DNA of 64,000 bases, taken from positions 186,001 to 250,000 of the forward strand of contig JAHHHF010000070.1 in NCBI GenBank assembly GCA_019359495.1, read 5' to 3'. The stretch's first letter is position 1. The number at the start of each line of letters is the position of its first letter. Made by a program: the position numbers and the translations under genes. The stretch is from Goleter apudmare HA4340-LM2. GTDB lineage: Bacteria; Cyanobacteriota; Cyanobacteriia; Cyanobacteriales; Nostocaceae. Below, piece by piece: positions 1 through 9,076 of this stretch. The notes beneath the pieces were generated by a model. That model saw nothing but the letters and a program-made list of their open reading frames with translations. It had not been told where the DNA came from and ran no database searches.

Positions 1-274
1 CAATTCGCGCATTGCGATTGGGATCGTATTCAATTGCCGCTACTGTAGCTGGAATACCCCGTTTGTCTCTTTTAAAGTCGATGATCCGGTAAAGTTGTTT
101 ATGTCCGCCACCCCGACGACGGCTAGTAATTCGCCCTTGGTTATTGCGACCTTTGGGACGATGTACGTATTCTATGAGCGATTTTTCTGGCTCAGTTTTG
201 GTAATTTCCGCAAAGTCAGAAACTGTAACTTGGCGAGTACTGGGGGTATAAGGGCGATAAGAACGAGTACCCAT
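1..274 (-). CDS. rplB: 50S ribosomal protein L2, partial (C-terminus outside window)
   Basis: The minus-strand frame opens with ATG at 274 and reads [20 protein letters not shown] and onward through [17 protein letters not shown], the conserved start of bacterial L2. About 91 residues are visible; the rest lies beyond the left edge. L2 is a primary 23S rRNA-binding protein of the large subunit, needed for subunit association and the peptidyl-transferase centre. It follows rplW by only 6 bases, as the fourth gene of the S10-type operon rplC-rplD-rplW-rplB, so it is almost certainly cotranscribed with them. Confidence 0.96.
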   Translation of the reverse strand, partial: MGTRSYRPYTPSTRQVTVSDFAEITKTEPEKSLIEYVHRPKGRNNQGRITSRRRGGGHKQLYRIIDFKRDKRGIPATVAAIEYDPNRNARI

Positions 275-280
275 TTTGTT

Positions 281-595
281 TTAGACCTCTGGGAATAGAA
301 CTTGTCTAATCTTCTCTACGTCCCCAGGTGCGATCGTGACAATAGCTCGCTTATATTGGGGTTTGTAACCGACAAACTTCCCGACACGGCGCTTTTTACG
401 CGGTGGTATGGAAGTATTAACTTTTACAACCTTGACTTGAAACAAGTCTTCGATCGCTGCTCTAATTTGTGGTTTAGTAGCCTTGGGAGAGACTTCAAAA
501 GTATATTTATTCAGCTCCATCAAGATGGTCGCCTTCTCCGTGACAATTGGGCGTCGCACTAAGTCAGGCAGATCGCGGGGGTCAACGTTAGGCAC
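281..595 (-). CDS. rplW: 50S ribosomal protein L23
   Basis: This 104-residue protein has the L23 signature ([12 protein letters not shown] near the N-terminus, then [15 protein letters not shown] and a basic C-terminal part). L23 sits at the exit of the ribosomal tunnel and docks trigger factor and SRP. The start is a GTG preceded by AGGAGG, which is clear support for a non-ATG start. The start overlaps the end of rplD by 8 bases, which suggests translational coupling. Length is normal for cyanobacterial L23. Confidence 0.96.
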   Translation of the reverse strand: MPNVDPRDLPDLVRRPIVTEKATILMELNKYTFEVSPKATKPQIRAAIEDLFQVKVVKVNTSIPPRKKRRVGKFVGYKPQYKRAIVTIAPGDVEKIRQVLFPEV

Positions 596-1220
596 TGTAG
601 ACCTCCTGAATTTTCTCTAGGGTTGCTGGGGTAACTACAATTTTGTCAGCGTGCAGCAAATCGTAAACGTTAAGCTGGTCGGCTGGAATTAGTTTCAAAT
701 TTTCGATATTGCGAGCTGACAAATTAATGTTTTCCGCAATCTCGGACAAAATTAACAACACCTTACTTTCTGGTGCTACACCCCAACGGGTCAGTGCTGC
801 CACTAGTTCTTTAGTTTTGGGGCGGGATAGCTGTTCGCTAAATTCTTCTACCACAATCAAATCGTCGATGCGACTGACTAAGGCGGTTCGCAATGCTAAA
901 CGCCGCTCTTTCCGGTTTAACTTCAGGTTGAAGTCTCTGGGCTTTGGCCCGAAGATCACACCGCCACCACGCCACAGTGGTGAACGAATAGAACCAGCAC
1001 GCGCCCGTCCAGTGCCTTTTTGCCGCCAAGGCTTACGACCACCACCTCTTACTTCGGAACGAGTTTTAGTACTGGCAGTTCCTTGACGAGAGTTGGTCAT
1101 TTGTCTTACCAAGGCTCGATGCACGATATGTGCCGCCGTTTCTGCTTTGGCAACGCGCAACTCGAAGCTCGTCTCTCCGACTTGTTCTCCTTGCCAATTT
1201 TTTACTACACTCTCAGCCAT
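588..1220 (-). CDS. rplD: 50S ribosomal protein L4
   Basis: A 210-residue protein with the L4 core, including the conserved loop [19 protein letters not shown] (about residues 60-78) that reaches into the exit tunnel, followed by the globular Rossmann-like part. An ATG start at 1220 has AAAGGA upstream. L4 is an early assembly protein of the large subunit, and in Escherichia coli it also represses its own S10 operon. Whether it acts on the leader found upstream of rplC here is not known. It lies between rplC and rplW on the same strand. Confidence 0.96.
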   Translation of the reverse strand: MAESVVKNWQGEQVGETSFELRVAKAETAAHIVHRALVRQMTNSRQGTASTKTRSEVRGGGRKPWRQKGTGRARAGSIRSPLWRGGGVIFGPKPRDFNLKLNRKERRLALRTALVSRIDDLIVVEEFSEQLSRPKTKELVAALTRWGVAPESKVLLILSEIAENINLSARNIENLKLIPADQLNVYDLLHADKIVVTPATLEKIQEVYSA

Positions 1221-1254
1221 CTTTGTGTCCTTTGTCAGTTGTCAGTGCTGACAG

Positions 1255-1896
1255 CTATTTTTGTCTACCCACTAAGTTTGTAGGCACGACGCTCACGAGA
1301 GCACCTGGTTTACCAGGAATAGCTCCCTTGATGAGCAATAAGTTACGTTCAGCATCTACTCGCACTATGGTCAATTTGCGAATTGTGACGCGGGTACCAC
1401 CCAAACGACCTGCCATCCGCTTACCAGGATAGACACGACCTGGGGTTGTACCAGCACCGATGGAACCAGGTGCTCTATGGTTCTTGGAACCATGTGACAT
1501 AGGCCCGCGACCAAAATTGTTGCGCTTTTGGTTGCCCGCAAAACCGCGACCAATACTTGTACCGACTACATCTACAATTTGACCTGCACTAAAAATATCT
1601 GCTTTAATCTCTTGACCTAAAGCATAATCACTAGCTGTATCTGTGTGATACTCGCTCAGATGCCGCAATGGTGGGGCAGACGCTTTGGACAGATGACCCA
1701 AGAGTGGCTTGTTCAGCGCTTTTGGTTTGACTTGGCCAAAGCCTACTTGAATGGCGGCGTAACCGTCGGTCTGTTTCGTTTTAACTTGTGTAACGGTGCA
1801 TGGACCCGCTTGAATAACGGTGACAGGAATTGCTACTCCTGTCTCGTCAAAAATTTGGGTCATGCCCAGCTTGGTGCCGAGAATACCTACAGACAC
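1255..1896 (-). CDS. rplC: 50S ribosomal protein L3
   Basis: This 213-residue protein begins [19 protein letters not shown] and contains the L3 signature around [20 protein letters not shown] and the basic [15 protein letters not shown] stretch. L3 binds 23S rRNA near its 3' end and helps form the peptidyl-transferase centre. The start is GTG at 1896 with AAGGAG at good spacing. It is the first gene of the ribosomal protein operon in this window; 34 bases separate it from rplD. Upstream lies a long structured leader. Confidence 0.96.
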   Translation of the reverse strand: MSVGILGTKLGMTQIFDETGVAIPVTVIQAGPCTVTQVKTKQTDGYAAIQVGFGQVKPKALNKPLLGHLSKASAPPLRHLSEYHTDTASDYALGQEIKADIFSAGQIVDVVGTSIGRGFAGNQKRNNFGRGPMSHGSKNHRAPGSIGAGTTPGRVYPGKRMAGRLGGTRVTIRKLTIVRVDAERNLLLIKGAIPGKPGALVSVVPTNLVGRQK

Positions 1897-2290
1897 AGTT
1901 ACTGGTTCTCCTTATCTAGTTGCTAACCTTGGAATCGGACTCTATAAGACAGGCTTTTTAGACTGCGGTTGAGATGGGACGAGTCTCCGAAATTTAGAGC
2001 AGGGCTAACCGCTCCAATTTCTCCGATACAAAAACAGCCATATCCTTACTGTTTGGTGAATCCGTTTACTTTCACTCACTTGGTCACCAGAACAGCCATC
2101 AGCGTCTTCCCAACGGGAAGAAATAACTTCTGGAATTAAGGCAAGGCCTGAGAGCTTTGCACTTCGTGCAGCAACGCTTTCGTCCAAGCAATTGCTTAGG
2201 CACTTTCTGGCGGCAGTGCTGGTGGCGGGTTACCCTCGCTAACTCTAGCGACTGCCGTGTTGTAGTTGGACTTAAGCGGTTTTTACGCCC
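1897..2290 (-). ncRNA. Structured 5' leader of the ribosomal protein operon (candidate cis-regulatory RNA)
   Basis: No gene is apparent in 1897-2835. On the minus strand, in the direction of rplC, several helices can be drawn. The bases at 2266-2271 pair with 2182-2187 (GTCCAA/TTGGAC). Inside them is CGGCAGT/ACTGCCG (2251-2257 with 2211-2217), and inside that is the perfect hairpin CGCTA-GAGT-TAGCG. Closer to rplC come GCAC-GAA-GTGC (2159-2169), TCTTCCC-GTT-GGGAAGA (2105-2121) and a long bulged stem at 1989-2021. This density of nested helices is unusual for an intergenic region and suggests a regulatory leader. The family is not recognised, and opposite-strand transcription is not excluded. 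Confidence 0.5.
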
Positions 2291-2835
2291 AGTATCCTTT
2301 AACTGAGACTAATGCAATGCGATGAACCAACATTACTGCTCAGTTGCTACTTCACTAAACACTTTAAACTATAGCTCAAGGTTTTGCCTAACTCTTAAGG
2401 GCTATAGTTGTTGTGAGCGTAGTCTGGAGCTTGGTATGGGCATTGATGTCTCAACCATTAGCTCCTGGGTTGACCTGAAAGCTTTTCTAGTTTACCAGTC
2501 TCTTGTCAATCTCTGTTAGATAAATCCACGTTGGAAGCAAATTATTAGTTTTTGATACTAAACACTAACTCGAAATGATCAGTAAAAAAGGTAATCTATT
2601 GTCAAGTTTGGTCACAATCTAATAATATAAACCATGGATGTACTTTTGTCTAGATATTTTTTATTGGGCATAGGGATAATTATCTTTGACCCTGGAACGG
2701 AGCTTTCGGAGTCTCCGGCTCCGCTCTTGACAAAATTGAGTCAGGTTAATTTAACCTATAAGTTTAGTTATTTAGCTTAATCTATCGCTTCACAGTCAAT
2801 AATAGAGATATCTAAGTGGGACAGAACGGAAATCT
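2291..2835. other. Intergenic region between the rplC leader and ndhN
   Basis: This divergent spacer should hold the promoters for both the ribosomal operon and ndhN. It is AT-rich from about 2520. The only clear structure is an inverted repeat CGGAGC/GCTCCG at 2698-2723 with a second nested palindrome CGGAG-T-CTCCG. I see no gene. Confidence 0.6.
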
Positions 2836-3312
2836 ATGGCACTAATTACCACTGGCAACACTTTTATTCGTGAACTGGAGAAAGTAGGTTCTCTTGGTGT
2901 TTATGTACCTCTGGAAGGTGGTTTTGAAGGTCGATACCGTCGCCGTCTGCGTGCAGCTGGCTATATCACCCTCCACATGACTGCCAGAGGATTGGGCGAC
3001 GTGGATGCCTATCTCACAGGAGTTCATGGAGTTAGACCGCCTCATTTGGGGAAAAAAAGCACTGGTAGTGGTGCGGCAGTTGGTGCTGTATACTATTTAC
3101 CACCGATTCTTGGCTATAACCTAGAACAGCTACCACCAAAGTCTAAGGGTCTAGTGTTGTGGATCATTGAGGGGCATATTCTTTCCAATCAGGAAATAGA
3201 GTATTTAGCGACTTTGCCTAGTTTGGAACCACGAGTGAAAGTAGTAATTGAGAGGGGTGGCGATCGCGTCTTCCGATGGACACCTCTGGAAAAAACACTT
3301 TTAGCTAGTTAG
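2836..3312 (+). CDS. ndhN: NAD(P)H-quinone oxidoreductase (NDH-1) subunit N
   Basis: A 158-residue protein matching cyanobacterial NdhN over its whole length (ALITTGNTFIRELEKVGSLG at the start, then GRYRRRLRAAGY and KKSTGSGAAVGAVYYLPPIL). NdhN is a peripheral subunit found only in the NDH-1 complex of cyanobacteria and plastids, where it helps hold the ferredoxin-docking module of the complex used in respiration, cyclic electron flow and CO2 uptake. It stands alone, divergent from the ribosomal operon. The stop is followed by a hairpin-forming heptamer repeat that could end transcription. Confidence 0.95.
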   Translation: MALITTGNTFIRELEKVGSLGVYVPLEGGFEGRYRRRLRAAGYITLHMTARGLGDVDAYLTGVHGVRPPHLGKKSTGSGAAVGAVYYLPPILGYNLEQLPPKSKGLVLWIIEGHILSNQEIEYLATLPSLEPRVKVVIERGGDRVFRWTPLEKTLLAS

Positions 3313-3326
3313 TCCTTTGTGACTTC

Positions 3327-3379
3327 GTCAGTAGTCAGGTATTTTTTTTACTACTGACTACTGACTACTGACTACTGAC
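3327..3379. repeat. Short tandem repeat (TACTGAC)x4 with inverted partner
   Basis: Four perfect tandem copies of TACTGAC occupy 3352-3379. The bases at 3327-3338 (GTCAGTAGTCAG) are complementary to them, so a hairpin with a T-rich loop can form between the convergent genes. Such heptamers are typical of Nostocales. The stop codon and last two codons of the acetyltransferase on the minus strand lie inside the repeat. Confidence 0.85.
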
Positions 3380-3845
3380 TAACTTCCATTAGCATTTCTA
3401 TAGTGCTGATGCGAAAACCGCAGGATGCAAACAATCGCCTTGCGCCTTCGTTAGCTGCTACTGTATCCAGACGAATTTGCTTGACTCCCATTTGCTCAAA
3501 CCGTTCCACAGTTAGCATCACCATTTGTCTGGCAAGTCCCTGTTGACGATATTCTGGCTCAACCCAAAGATCGTGAATCATGGCAAAATCTTGTAGTCGG
3601 TAAATTGGTATTTCTTCCATAACTGTTGCCGCAATAAACCCTACCAATTTACTTTCCGCTTCAGCTATGAGAAACACGCTGCGATCTTGATTTGCCAATC
3701 TTCCCAACCATTTTTCATAACGCTGTTCTGGATGGCGAATAAAACCGTACTTAGCAGAGTCCCAAGATTCATGCAAAGCACAAATCTTAGATACCATTGG
3801 TAAAACTGCGGGTACATCTTCTATTGTGGCAGGGCGAATCAGCAT
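3372..3845 (-). CDS. GNAT family N-acetyltransferase
   Basis: The 157-residue protein has the GNAT fold: an N-terminal RPATIEDVPAV strand-helix, the acetyl-CoA loop VEPEYRQQGLARQM (motif A, Q/R-x-x-G-x-A, about residues 95-108) and a C-terminal NEGARRLFASCGFR motif B. It probably transfers an acetyl group from acetyl-CoA to an amine, but the substrate cannot be read from sequence. It is convergent with ndhN. Its final residues S-Q and the stop codon come from a heptamer repeat, so the C-terminus may have been trimmed or remodelled by that repeat. Confidence 0.85.
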   Translation of the reverse strand: MLIRPATIEDVPAVLPMVSKICALHESWDSAKYGFIRHPEQRYEKWLGRLANQDRSVFLIAEAESKLVGFIAATVMEEIPIYRLQDFAMIHDLWVEPEYRQQGLARQMVMLTVERFEQMGVKQIRLDTVAANEGARRLFASCGFRISTIEMLMEVSQ

Positions 3846-3882
3846 AAACTCTCCACCGCAAACAGGGGTATCTAGAATTGGC

Positions 3883-4362
3883 TTAGAAACTGAGGGTATA
3901 GATTAAATCAAATTCTCTATAAATAGTAATGCGATAGGATTTAGCGGCATTATCCAGCAATTCACCATCCAAACCACCGACAATCTGGGTCACTGGTCGC
4001 TTTAAAGGTTTTTCAAACTGATACCACTCGCGGTTACTCCATTCAAAAATTGCCGCATCGACAGCATTCTGCAATTCCGATGCTAACAGTAAGAGTTCTA
4101 ATTTATCTTTGGCACTGCCAGTCATAAATAATTGCAGAGAAACTGACTGAGTAATCAATGGTCTAGGTTCATTTGCTGCTAAAGTATTGCAGTTGCCAAA
4201 CTGAAGTTCATAGGGTGGAAATTGCAAATTTTCTTGCTGCTGCTGAAATAATTTTTCTATTTCCTGGAGCCGCTCATCTAAGTGAGGTAATAGCCCTAAC
4301 TTGGAATCTGTCAACAGCTTACGAATATTCGACATTTGGGTTATTGCTGGATTGTTGTCCAC
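3883..4362 (-). CDS. Conserved hypothetical protein (159 aa)
   Basis: I do not recognise the family. The protein has a Gln-rich, probably coiled N-terminal helix (LDERLQEIEKLFQQQQENLQ, about residues 28-47) and a mixed alpha/beta C-terminal half ending in YRITIYREFDLIYTLSF. There is no signal peptide and no membrane segment, so it is probably cytoplasmic. It lies 37 bases upstream of the acetyltransferase on the same strand and may form a two-gene unit with it. A second start, MSNIRKLL at residue 10, is possible. The coding signal is believable from length and composition only. Confidence 0.6.
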   Translation of the reverse strand: MDNNPAITQMSNIRKLLTDSKLGLLPHLDERLQEIEKLFQQQQENLQFPPYELQFGNCNTLAANEPRPLITQSVSLQLFMTGSAKDKLELLLLASELQNAVDAAIFEWSNREWYQFEKPLKRPVTQIVGGLDGELLDNAAKSYRITIYREFDLIYTLSF

Positions 4363-4648
4363 TTACCCAGTCAGATTATCCTTTTATTGACACTCAGGGC
4401 GATAAACTTTGAAAAAGTTTGTTGAGAATTTTAACGGGTTTTAGTTCGCAGCTTCTGGCGCAGGCAATATTTTAATTCAGCGCTTAACAGAACCGTATTG
4501 CCATTGTTATGGGCTGATGATTTCAGAAATTGACAAAATATTGTCTAGAAAGTAGCAGGCAATTCCAGTCAAGACTCGGCATACTTAAATAGGGGGAGCG
4601 GTTTAGACAACTCCCTACTATCCGAGGCGTGAAGGTGATTAAGCGATA

Positions 4649-5206
4649 ATGAGACGTTCATCCACTGGTAGATCGGCTAATAGTTCCAGATCGACTAATA
4701 GCTCTAGATCCTCTGTGTTCCAATCCCCAATGTTTAATTTCACCACCATTGCAATTTTGGGTGGGGTGTTTGTCTTAGGAATTGGAATTGGCATTGCTTT
4801 TAGCTCTACAACCACGTTGTCCCCATCAAATGTGGCTTCCCGTGAATTTATTGACACTAGGGCTCCAAACCCTGAGATCTGTGTGCAGTACGGAGCCAGC
4901 GCTATGGTAATGGATGCCAGACTTTTTGTGACTCTCAACCCTTTTAATGTCTACGTTGCTCAACCAAATATGCGACCTGGATGTGTGCTGCGTCAAAATA
5001 ACTGGGCAATTTTAGAGAACAAAAAGCTTGTGACATCTGACCAGGTAAGAGAATGTAAGAATCGCCTGAACACCTTTGGTTTTACAGGTAACTTGGACAG
5101 TGACAAACCTGATATTCGATGTATTTATCAAAATGAGGCTGCTCAAAACTTCTTTACGTCTCAGCCTGGAGCAGTAGCACCACCTCAAGGAACAGATCGT
5201 TTCTAG
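4649..5206 (+). CDS. DUF3172 family membrane-anchored protein
   Basis: A 185-residue protein with a Ser/Arg-rich cytoplasmic head (RRSSTGRSANSSRSTNSSRS), one transmembrane segment at about residues 33-52 (TTIAILGGVFVLGIGIGIAF) and a soluble domain with conserved Cys residues (EICVQYGASAMVMDARLFVT, PGCVLRQNNW, CKNRLNTFGF, RCIYQNEAA). This matches the cyanobacterial and plastid DUF3172 family, whose function is unknown. No strong ribosome-binding site is visible, and the assigned ATG is the first in frame. The gene stands alone between two minus-strand blocks. Confidence 0.8.
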   Translation: MRRSSTGRSANSSRSTNSSRSSVFQSPMFNFTTIAILGGVFVLGIGIGIAFSSTTTLSPSNVASREFIDTRAPNPEICVQYGASAMVMDARLFVTLNPFNVYVAQPNMRPGCVLRQNNWAILENKKLVTSDQVRECKNRLNTFGFTGNLDSDKPDIRCIYQNEAAQNFFTSQPGAVAPPQGTDRF

Positions 5207-5226
5207 ATTAGGAAGGCCAGAGAGGG

Positions 5227-5247
5227 AGACGTAGCAGTGCTACGTCT
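5227..5247. repeat. Palindromic repeat AGACGTAGC-AGT-GCTACGTCT
   Basis: A perfect 9-bp inverted repeat with a 3-base loop lies between the convergent DUF3172 and AMIN genes. It resembles the GTAGAGACGTTGC palindromes elsewhere in the window and may also act as a bidirectional terminator. Confidence 0.6.
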
Positions 5248-5284
5248 TTACCAATTCCCCATTTTCCATTTTCCATTCACCAAT

Positions 5285-6190
5285 CTAGTATCTCGCTTTG
5301 GGAAGGGGTTGACCAAACTCTATTACGCCTGTAATAGGAACATTAGAGGGATAATTGGGGACTAATGGAACGGGAAAATTAGGACTAGCTATGGGAGGAA
5401 GGTTGTTAAAATTACTTGGCTGATTGGGGAAACTCGGTGGAGGAAGAAGAGGACTGGATTGTTGTGAGGGGATATTAGAGGTAAGGGGAGGAACGGTAAC
5501 AAAGGGCTGTTGTTGGTTAGTATTTGTTGGCGGTATGCCATTAGGTAGTTGGGGGTAGTTATAGGAACTTGGCGGTAAAATAATTTGTGTTTGTGGGTTG
5601 TTATGAGGATTTATGGGTAGATGATTAGGTGTTTGCGGATAATTGCCTGGTTGTAAAGAGTTACCATAACCGCGAATCAAAGGACGTAACACCCAGCGAG
5701 TGGGGTTTTGTATTGGAAAGGGTTGCAATTGCAATTGGTTGGGATCGAAAGAATTACCTGGTGCTAAATCTAGGACAATGCGAGTTACACTGGCGTTCAA
5801 TTGGGAAACGCGAATTCTTTGGATTGCTCCTGAATAGGTTTGTTGGGTGGGAACATAGCCCAGTTTGGTATTAGGTAAATCTACGACTATACGAGGCGGT
5901 TGGGCGAGATAGAAGTAGCGGGGGGTGGCGCTAGCTGAGAGGGAAAATTCTAGTTGTGTGGCTTCTGGGTAAAAGCGCCAATCGTCTAGTCTGGCTATTG
6001 GCGCTCCCATAGCGTTGATATTTTGTGATTGTGAAGTTGGGCGATTTGGAATTGGTGATTTGTTGGGTAATGGTTTGGCAACACTGCTACCAGGTTCTAA
6101 TACTATTACTGTGTATAAACTCAACATGCTAATGCTAAAAGACTGCTTACTCATTTGGAAAAACTGCCTTGGTTCTAATTTTTTATTCAT
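5285..6190 (-). CDS. AMIN domain-containing envelope protein
   Basis: This 301-residue protein has a hydrophobic N-terminal segment (about residues 18-38), then an AMIN domain at about residues 62-165 (LDDWRFYPEATQLEFSLSAS, then PPRIVVDLPNTKLG and RIRVSQLNASVTRIVLDL). The rest is a long low-complexity tail rich in Pro, Asn, Gln and Ser. AMIN domains target periplasmic proteins to peptidoglycan or the septum in amidases and pilus secretins. No amidase catalytic domain follows, so this is an AMIN-only protein, probably a cell-wall-binding or structural factor. It lies 14 bases downstream of a small unknown gene. Confidence 0.82.
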   Translation of the reverse strand: MNKKLEPRQFFQMSKQSFSISMLSLYTVIVLEPGSSVAKPLPNKSPIPNRPTSQSQNINAMGAPIARLDDWRFYPEATQLEFSLSASATPRYFYLAQPPRIVVDLPNTKLGYVPTQQTYSGAIQRIRVSQLNASVTRIVLDLAPGNSFDPNQLQLQPFPIQNPTRWVLRPLIRGYGNSLQPGNYPQTPNHLPINPHNNPQTQIILPPSSYNYPQLPNGIPPTNTNQQQPFVTVPPLTSNIPSQQSSPLLPPPSFPNQPSNFNNLPPIASPNFPVPLVPNYPSNVPITGVIEFGQPLPKARY

Positions 6191-6204
6191 TGTTTTGGTA
6201 TTAG

Positions 6205-6696
6205 TTATTTGTCATTGGGTCTAGCGGTAAATTTCAGAATTGAAGGGATGCTATTGATAGTTAGTTGACCTGTGAAAATATATTTTTCTGTTAATTGCAT
6301 TCGCATAGTAGCTGAGTGAATGGAAGTATCTTGGGGATGGTGAATTTTACAGAGATTGGCTCTGTGAATTTTGCCAGTTACATGCAATTGTTGATTTCTC
6401 AAAATACCTGTGAGAGAGTTATTATGATGATTAATGACATGATTTTTGGCGTTGCTATTTGGTGACCATAAAAAGGCATTTACATAAATACCTGATTGCT
6501 GAATATTTAAGATTAGGTCTTGTGATTTTTCGCAGTTTGGTAAATTTTTGGACATGAGCAGATGATAGCGATCGCTAATTTGAGGAGGAGCCTGGAGATG
6601 GTTTTCTCCATAGATGGTGACAGTTTTAAACAACAGTAGAACTGAACTAATGGCTACGCCATACAAAGCCAATGGTTTGAAGTTGAAATCATGCAT
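6205..6696 (-). CDS. Hypothetical secreted or membrane-anchored protein (163 aa)
   Basis: The family is not recognised. The N-terminus (about residues 9-26, LALYGVAISSVLLLFKTV) is hydrophobic and looks like a signal anchor, so the remainder probably faces the periplasm. Two cysteines (CEKSQDL and LCKIHHP) could form a disulfide. The gene sits 5 bases downstream of the antiporter gene and 14 bases upstream of the AMIN gene, all on the minus strand. It is therefore probably part of one transcription unit, but a functional link is only inferred. Confidence 0.55.
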   Translation of the reverse strand: MHDFNFKPLALYGVAISSVLLLFKTVTIYGENHLQAPPQISDRYHLLMSKNLPNCEKSQDLILNIQQSGIYVNAFLWSPNSNAKNHVINHHNNSLTGILRNQQLHVTGKIHRANLCKIHHPQDTSIHSATMRMQLTEKYIFTGQLTINSIPSILKFTARPNDK

Positions 6697-6701
6697 AGTC
6701 T

Positions 6702-8879
6702 CTACCTCGTGACTGCTGATTGTTGAATACTAACCTCAGGAAGCACAGAGGCGAGATGAGAAGTAACTTGACTGTAGCGACGGGTAATGAGTAGGGAAGA
6801 GCGACATTCAATCGCTAGTTGATCTGTGTATTGTCCTAGGGTTTGACGCTCAATCCCCCAAGCACGGCTAGTTCCAGCAATAGTGAGGTCAACACTTTCT
6901 GAGGCTGCAACTACGGCTTGCATTGGCTTGGGGGCTGCAATCATTTCGATGTGAATGCGATCGCGTACACTACTAGGCAATTGCCTCATCATGGTGTGTA
7001 GCTCATAACTGAGTTCATCCACTAACGGATTTTCTGAGACTACTTGTAAAATCCGCAACATGCAAGTATCACGGTTGATCAGCAGTCTGAGAGCCAGGAT
7101 CAGTGCTAAATCATCATGAATATTTGCAGAGTAGGGAACCAACAAACTTTCTAATCGGTTGCCACCCCGGTCAATATATACTGCAACATCTACAGGTGCT
7201 GTAGAAAGAATTTGACCGACTCGTCCACCTAAGCGATTATTACTAAAAGCTGGGCGATGCCATCCTACTAAAATTAAATCAGGTTGCTCGATATTTGCTA
7301 TCTGTGCGGTAGCTCTAGCGACATTACTAGAAATCCGCACGATGGGATGCACGTAAGCGCGTGTGATGGGCGGTTCGAGAGTATTAGTCAGTTCTTCTAG
7401 TTGCTGGCGGCGCTGTGCAATTAATCGGTTAGCTTCCACTGGGGTACTCTCAAAGCCATAGTCTTCTTCCAGTTCAATCAAACTCAGGGGATGAACGATC
7501 GCAGATTGTTGGTTGTTGCGTGCAATTGCTACTGCTAACTGTAGCAATCCTTTTTGCGTACTGGGATTAGCTACTGGTACTAAAATCTTGTATTCTTTAT
7601 CATCAAAAGTTTCTTGATCTGTTTGTACTGCTAAATCTGCTTCTACTACATCCAATCTGATTAGCCTTTTAGGATATGTCCACTCCAACAATGGTGAGGT
7701 CATGAATGTAGTTACCAAAGCCATAATTACCAGCATAGTAAACAATACAGGCGAGATGACTCCCAAATCTAAACCAATATTGAGTACTATCAATGCAGTC
7801 AAACCGCGAGTATTCATTAACCAACCCAGTGCTGAGGCTTCCCGGTCATTAATACCACTGACACGAGCTGCTACATAAGTACCAATATACTTGCCTGCGA
7901 TCGCCACTATTAAAACTAATGCACACAAAGCCCACAATTCCGGACGATTGAGTAAGTCAATTTGCGTCCGTAACCCACTGTAAGCAAAAAATACTGGTAG
8001 CAGAAATATCAAGACAAAATCTTCTGTTTTCTCTGCTAACGCCCTAACTAAGTCTGCATTTTTGGGCATGGCTGCACCCAGTAAAAAGGCCCCAAAAATC
8101 AAGTGAACACCAATTTGTTCAGTGATCAGGGCGGAAGCTACCACTGCCATATAAATCAAGGCTACTAAGGATTGACTCAGGCGTCCAGTTCGTTCATATT
8201 GGGTAGCGAGGCGTTGGAGGAACCAACGACCTAGTGTCAGTACAAAGCCGATGTAAACTAGGCTGGCCATGATTATGGGGAATGCACCCACAATACTACC
8301 TTCTCTAGCCACAGCGATCGCTACTGCCAATAAGCACCAGGCTGTGACATCATCCACGGCTGCACAAGTTAAGGCTAATGTCCCTAAGCGTGTTCCTTGC
8401 AAGTTATTCTCAGTAATTATTCGCGCTAATACCGGAAAAGCCGTAATCGACATTGCTGCTCCCAAAAACAAGGCAAAAGCAGTAAAGGAAACACCAGAAT
8501 TGGAAACTAGGGGATAAAGCAACACTGCTAGTAATGTTCCTAAAGAGAACGGTACCAAAATACTCACATGGGAAGTTAAAACAGCAGTTTCTAGCTGACT
8601 ATTCAAATATTTGGGATTTAGCTCTAGACCAATCAAAAACATAAAAAATATTAGTCCTACCTGAGATAAAACATTCAAGAAAGGAATTGTCTCAGATGGG
8701 AAAATATTAGCTGCTAATGATGGAGCCACCAACCCAAATACAGAAGGCCCCAACATAATTCCGGCAACAATCTCACCAATTACTAGTGGCTGCTTAATTG
8801 CTTTAAATGCCAATCCTAATAGGCGGGACAGTCCAATAACAATCAGCACCTCAACCAGAACGCGAATAACTGTGTGCAT
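6702..8879 (-). CDS. CPA2-type cation:proton antiporter with C-terminal USP-like domains
   Basis: The 725-residue protein has about 12 transmembrane segments in residues 1-400, with the Kef/NhaS-type features ALTCAAVDDVTAWCLLAVA (the paired acidic residues expected in the ion-binding site) and IGEIVAGIMLGPSVFG near the N-terminus. The cytoplasmic tail, about residues 430-715, resembles two universal stress protein-type repeats (KILVPVANPSTQKGLLQLA and LLVPYSANIHDDLALILAL). It probably exchanges Na+ or K+ for protons at the plasma or thylakoid membrane. The exact ion is not deducible. There is no KTN domain of the KefC type. Confidence 0.85.
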   Translation of the reverse strand: MHTVIRVLVEVLIVIGLSRLLGLAFKAIKQPLVIGEIVAGIMLGPSVFGLVAPSLAANIFPSETIPFLNVLSQVGLIFFMFLIGLELNPKYLNSQLETAVLTSHVSILVPFSLGTLLAVLLYPLVSNSGVSFTAFALFLGAAMSITAFPVLARIITENNLQGTRLGTLALTCAAVDDVTAWCLLAVAIAVAREGSIVGAFPIIMASLVYIGFVLTLGRWFLQRLATQYERTGRLSQSLVALIYMAVVASALITEQIGVHLIFGAFLLGAAMPKNADLVRALAEKTEDFVLIFLLPVFFAYSGLRTQIDLLNRPELWALCALVLIVAIAGKYIGTYVAARVSGINDREASALGWLMNTRGLTALIVLNIGLDLGVISPVLFTMLVIMALVTTFMTSPLLEWTYPKRLIRLDVVEADLAVQTDQETFDDKEYKILVPVANPSTQKGLLQLAVAIARNNQQSAIVHPLSLIELEEDYGFESTPVEANRLIAQRRQQLEELTNTLEPPITRAYVHPIVRISSNVARATAQIANIEQPDLILVGWHRPAFSNNRLGGRVGQILSTAPVDVAVYIDRGGNRLESLLVPYSANIHDDLALILALRLLINRDTCMLRILQVVSENPLVDELSYELHTMMRQLPSSVRDRIHIEMIAAPKPMQAVVAASESVDLTIAGTSRAWGIERQTLGQYTDQLAIECRSSLLITRRYSQVTSHLASVLPEVSIQQSAVTR

Positions 8880-9076
8880 GGTTTCCTCGAAAGCGACTAC
8901 CTGGTTTCCCTAAGATGATTCTTTAAGTTATGGGAAAATGTCAACCTTTTTATGCACAACGAGGTTAATTTGTATTCTTTGGGGATGTTAATTGTTGTTA
9001 CAGTATGGTATTGGCAGTAAAAGCAAGAATATTTGGATATTTAATAGCTAAATGCTCTCAATCTAGCTAAATTGGA

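Noticed and set aside
2005-2187. 60-codon minus-strand frame in the rplC leader
   Set aside because: It overlaps the helices of the structured leader and shows no protein-like pattern.
2322-2519. 65-codon open frame upstream of ndhN
   Set aside because: Composition is unlike the neighbours, there is no ribosome-binding site and it lies in the region where promoter and leader structures are expected.
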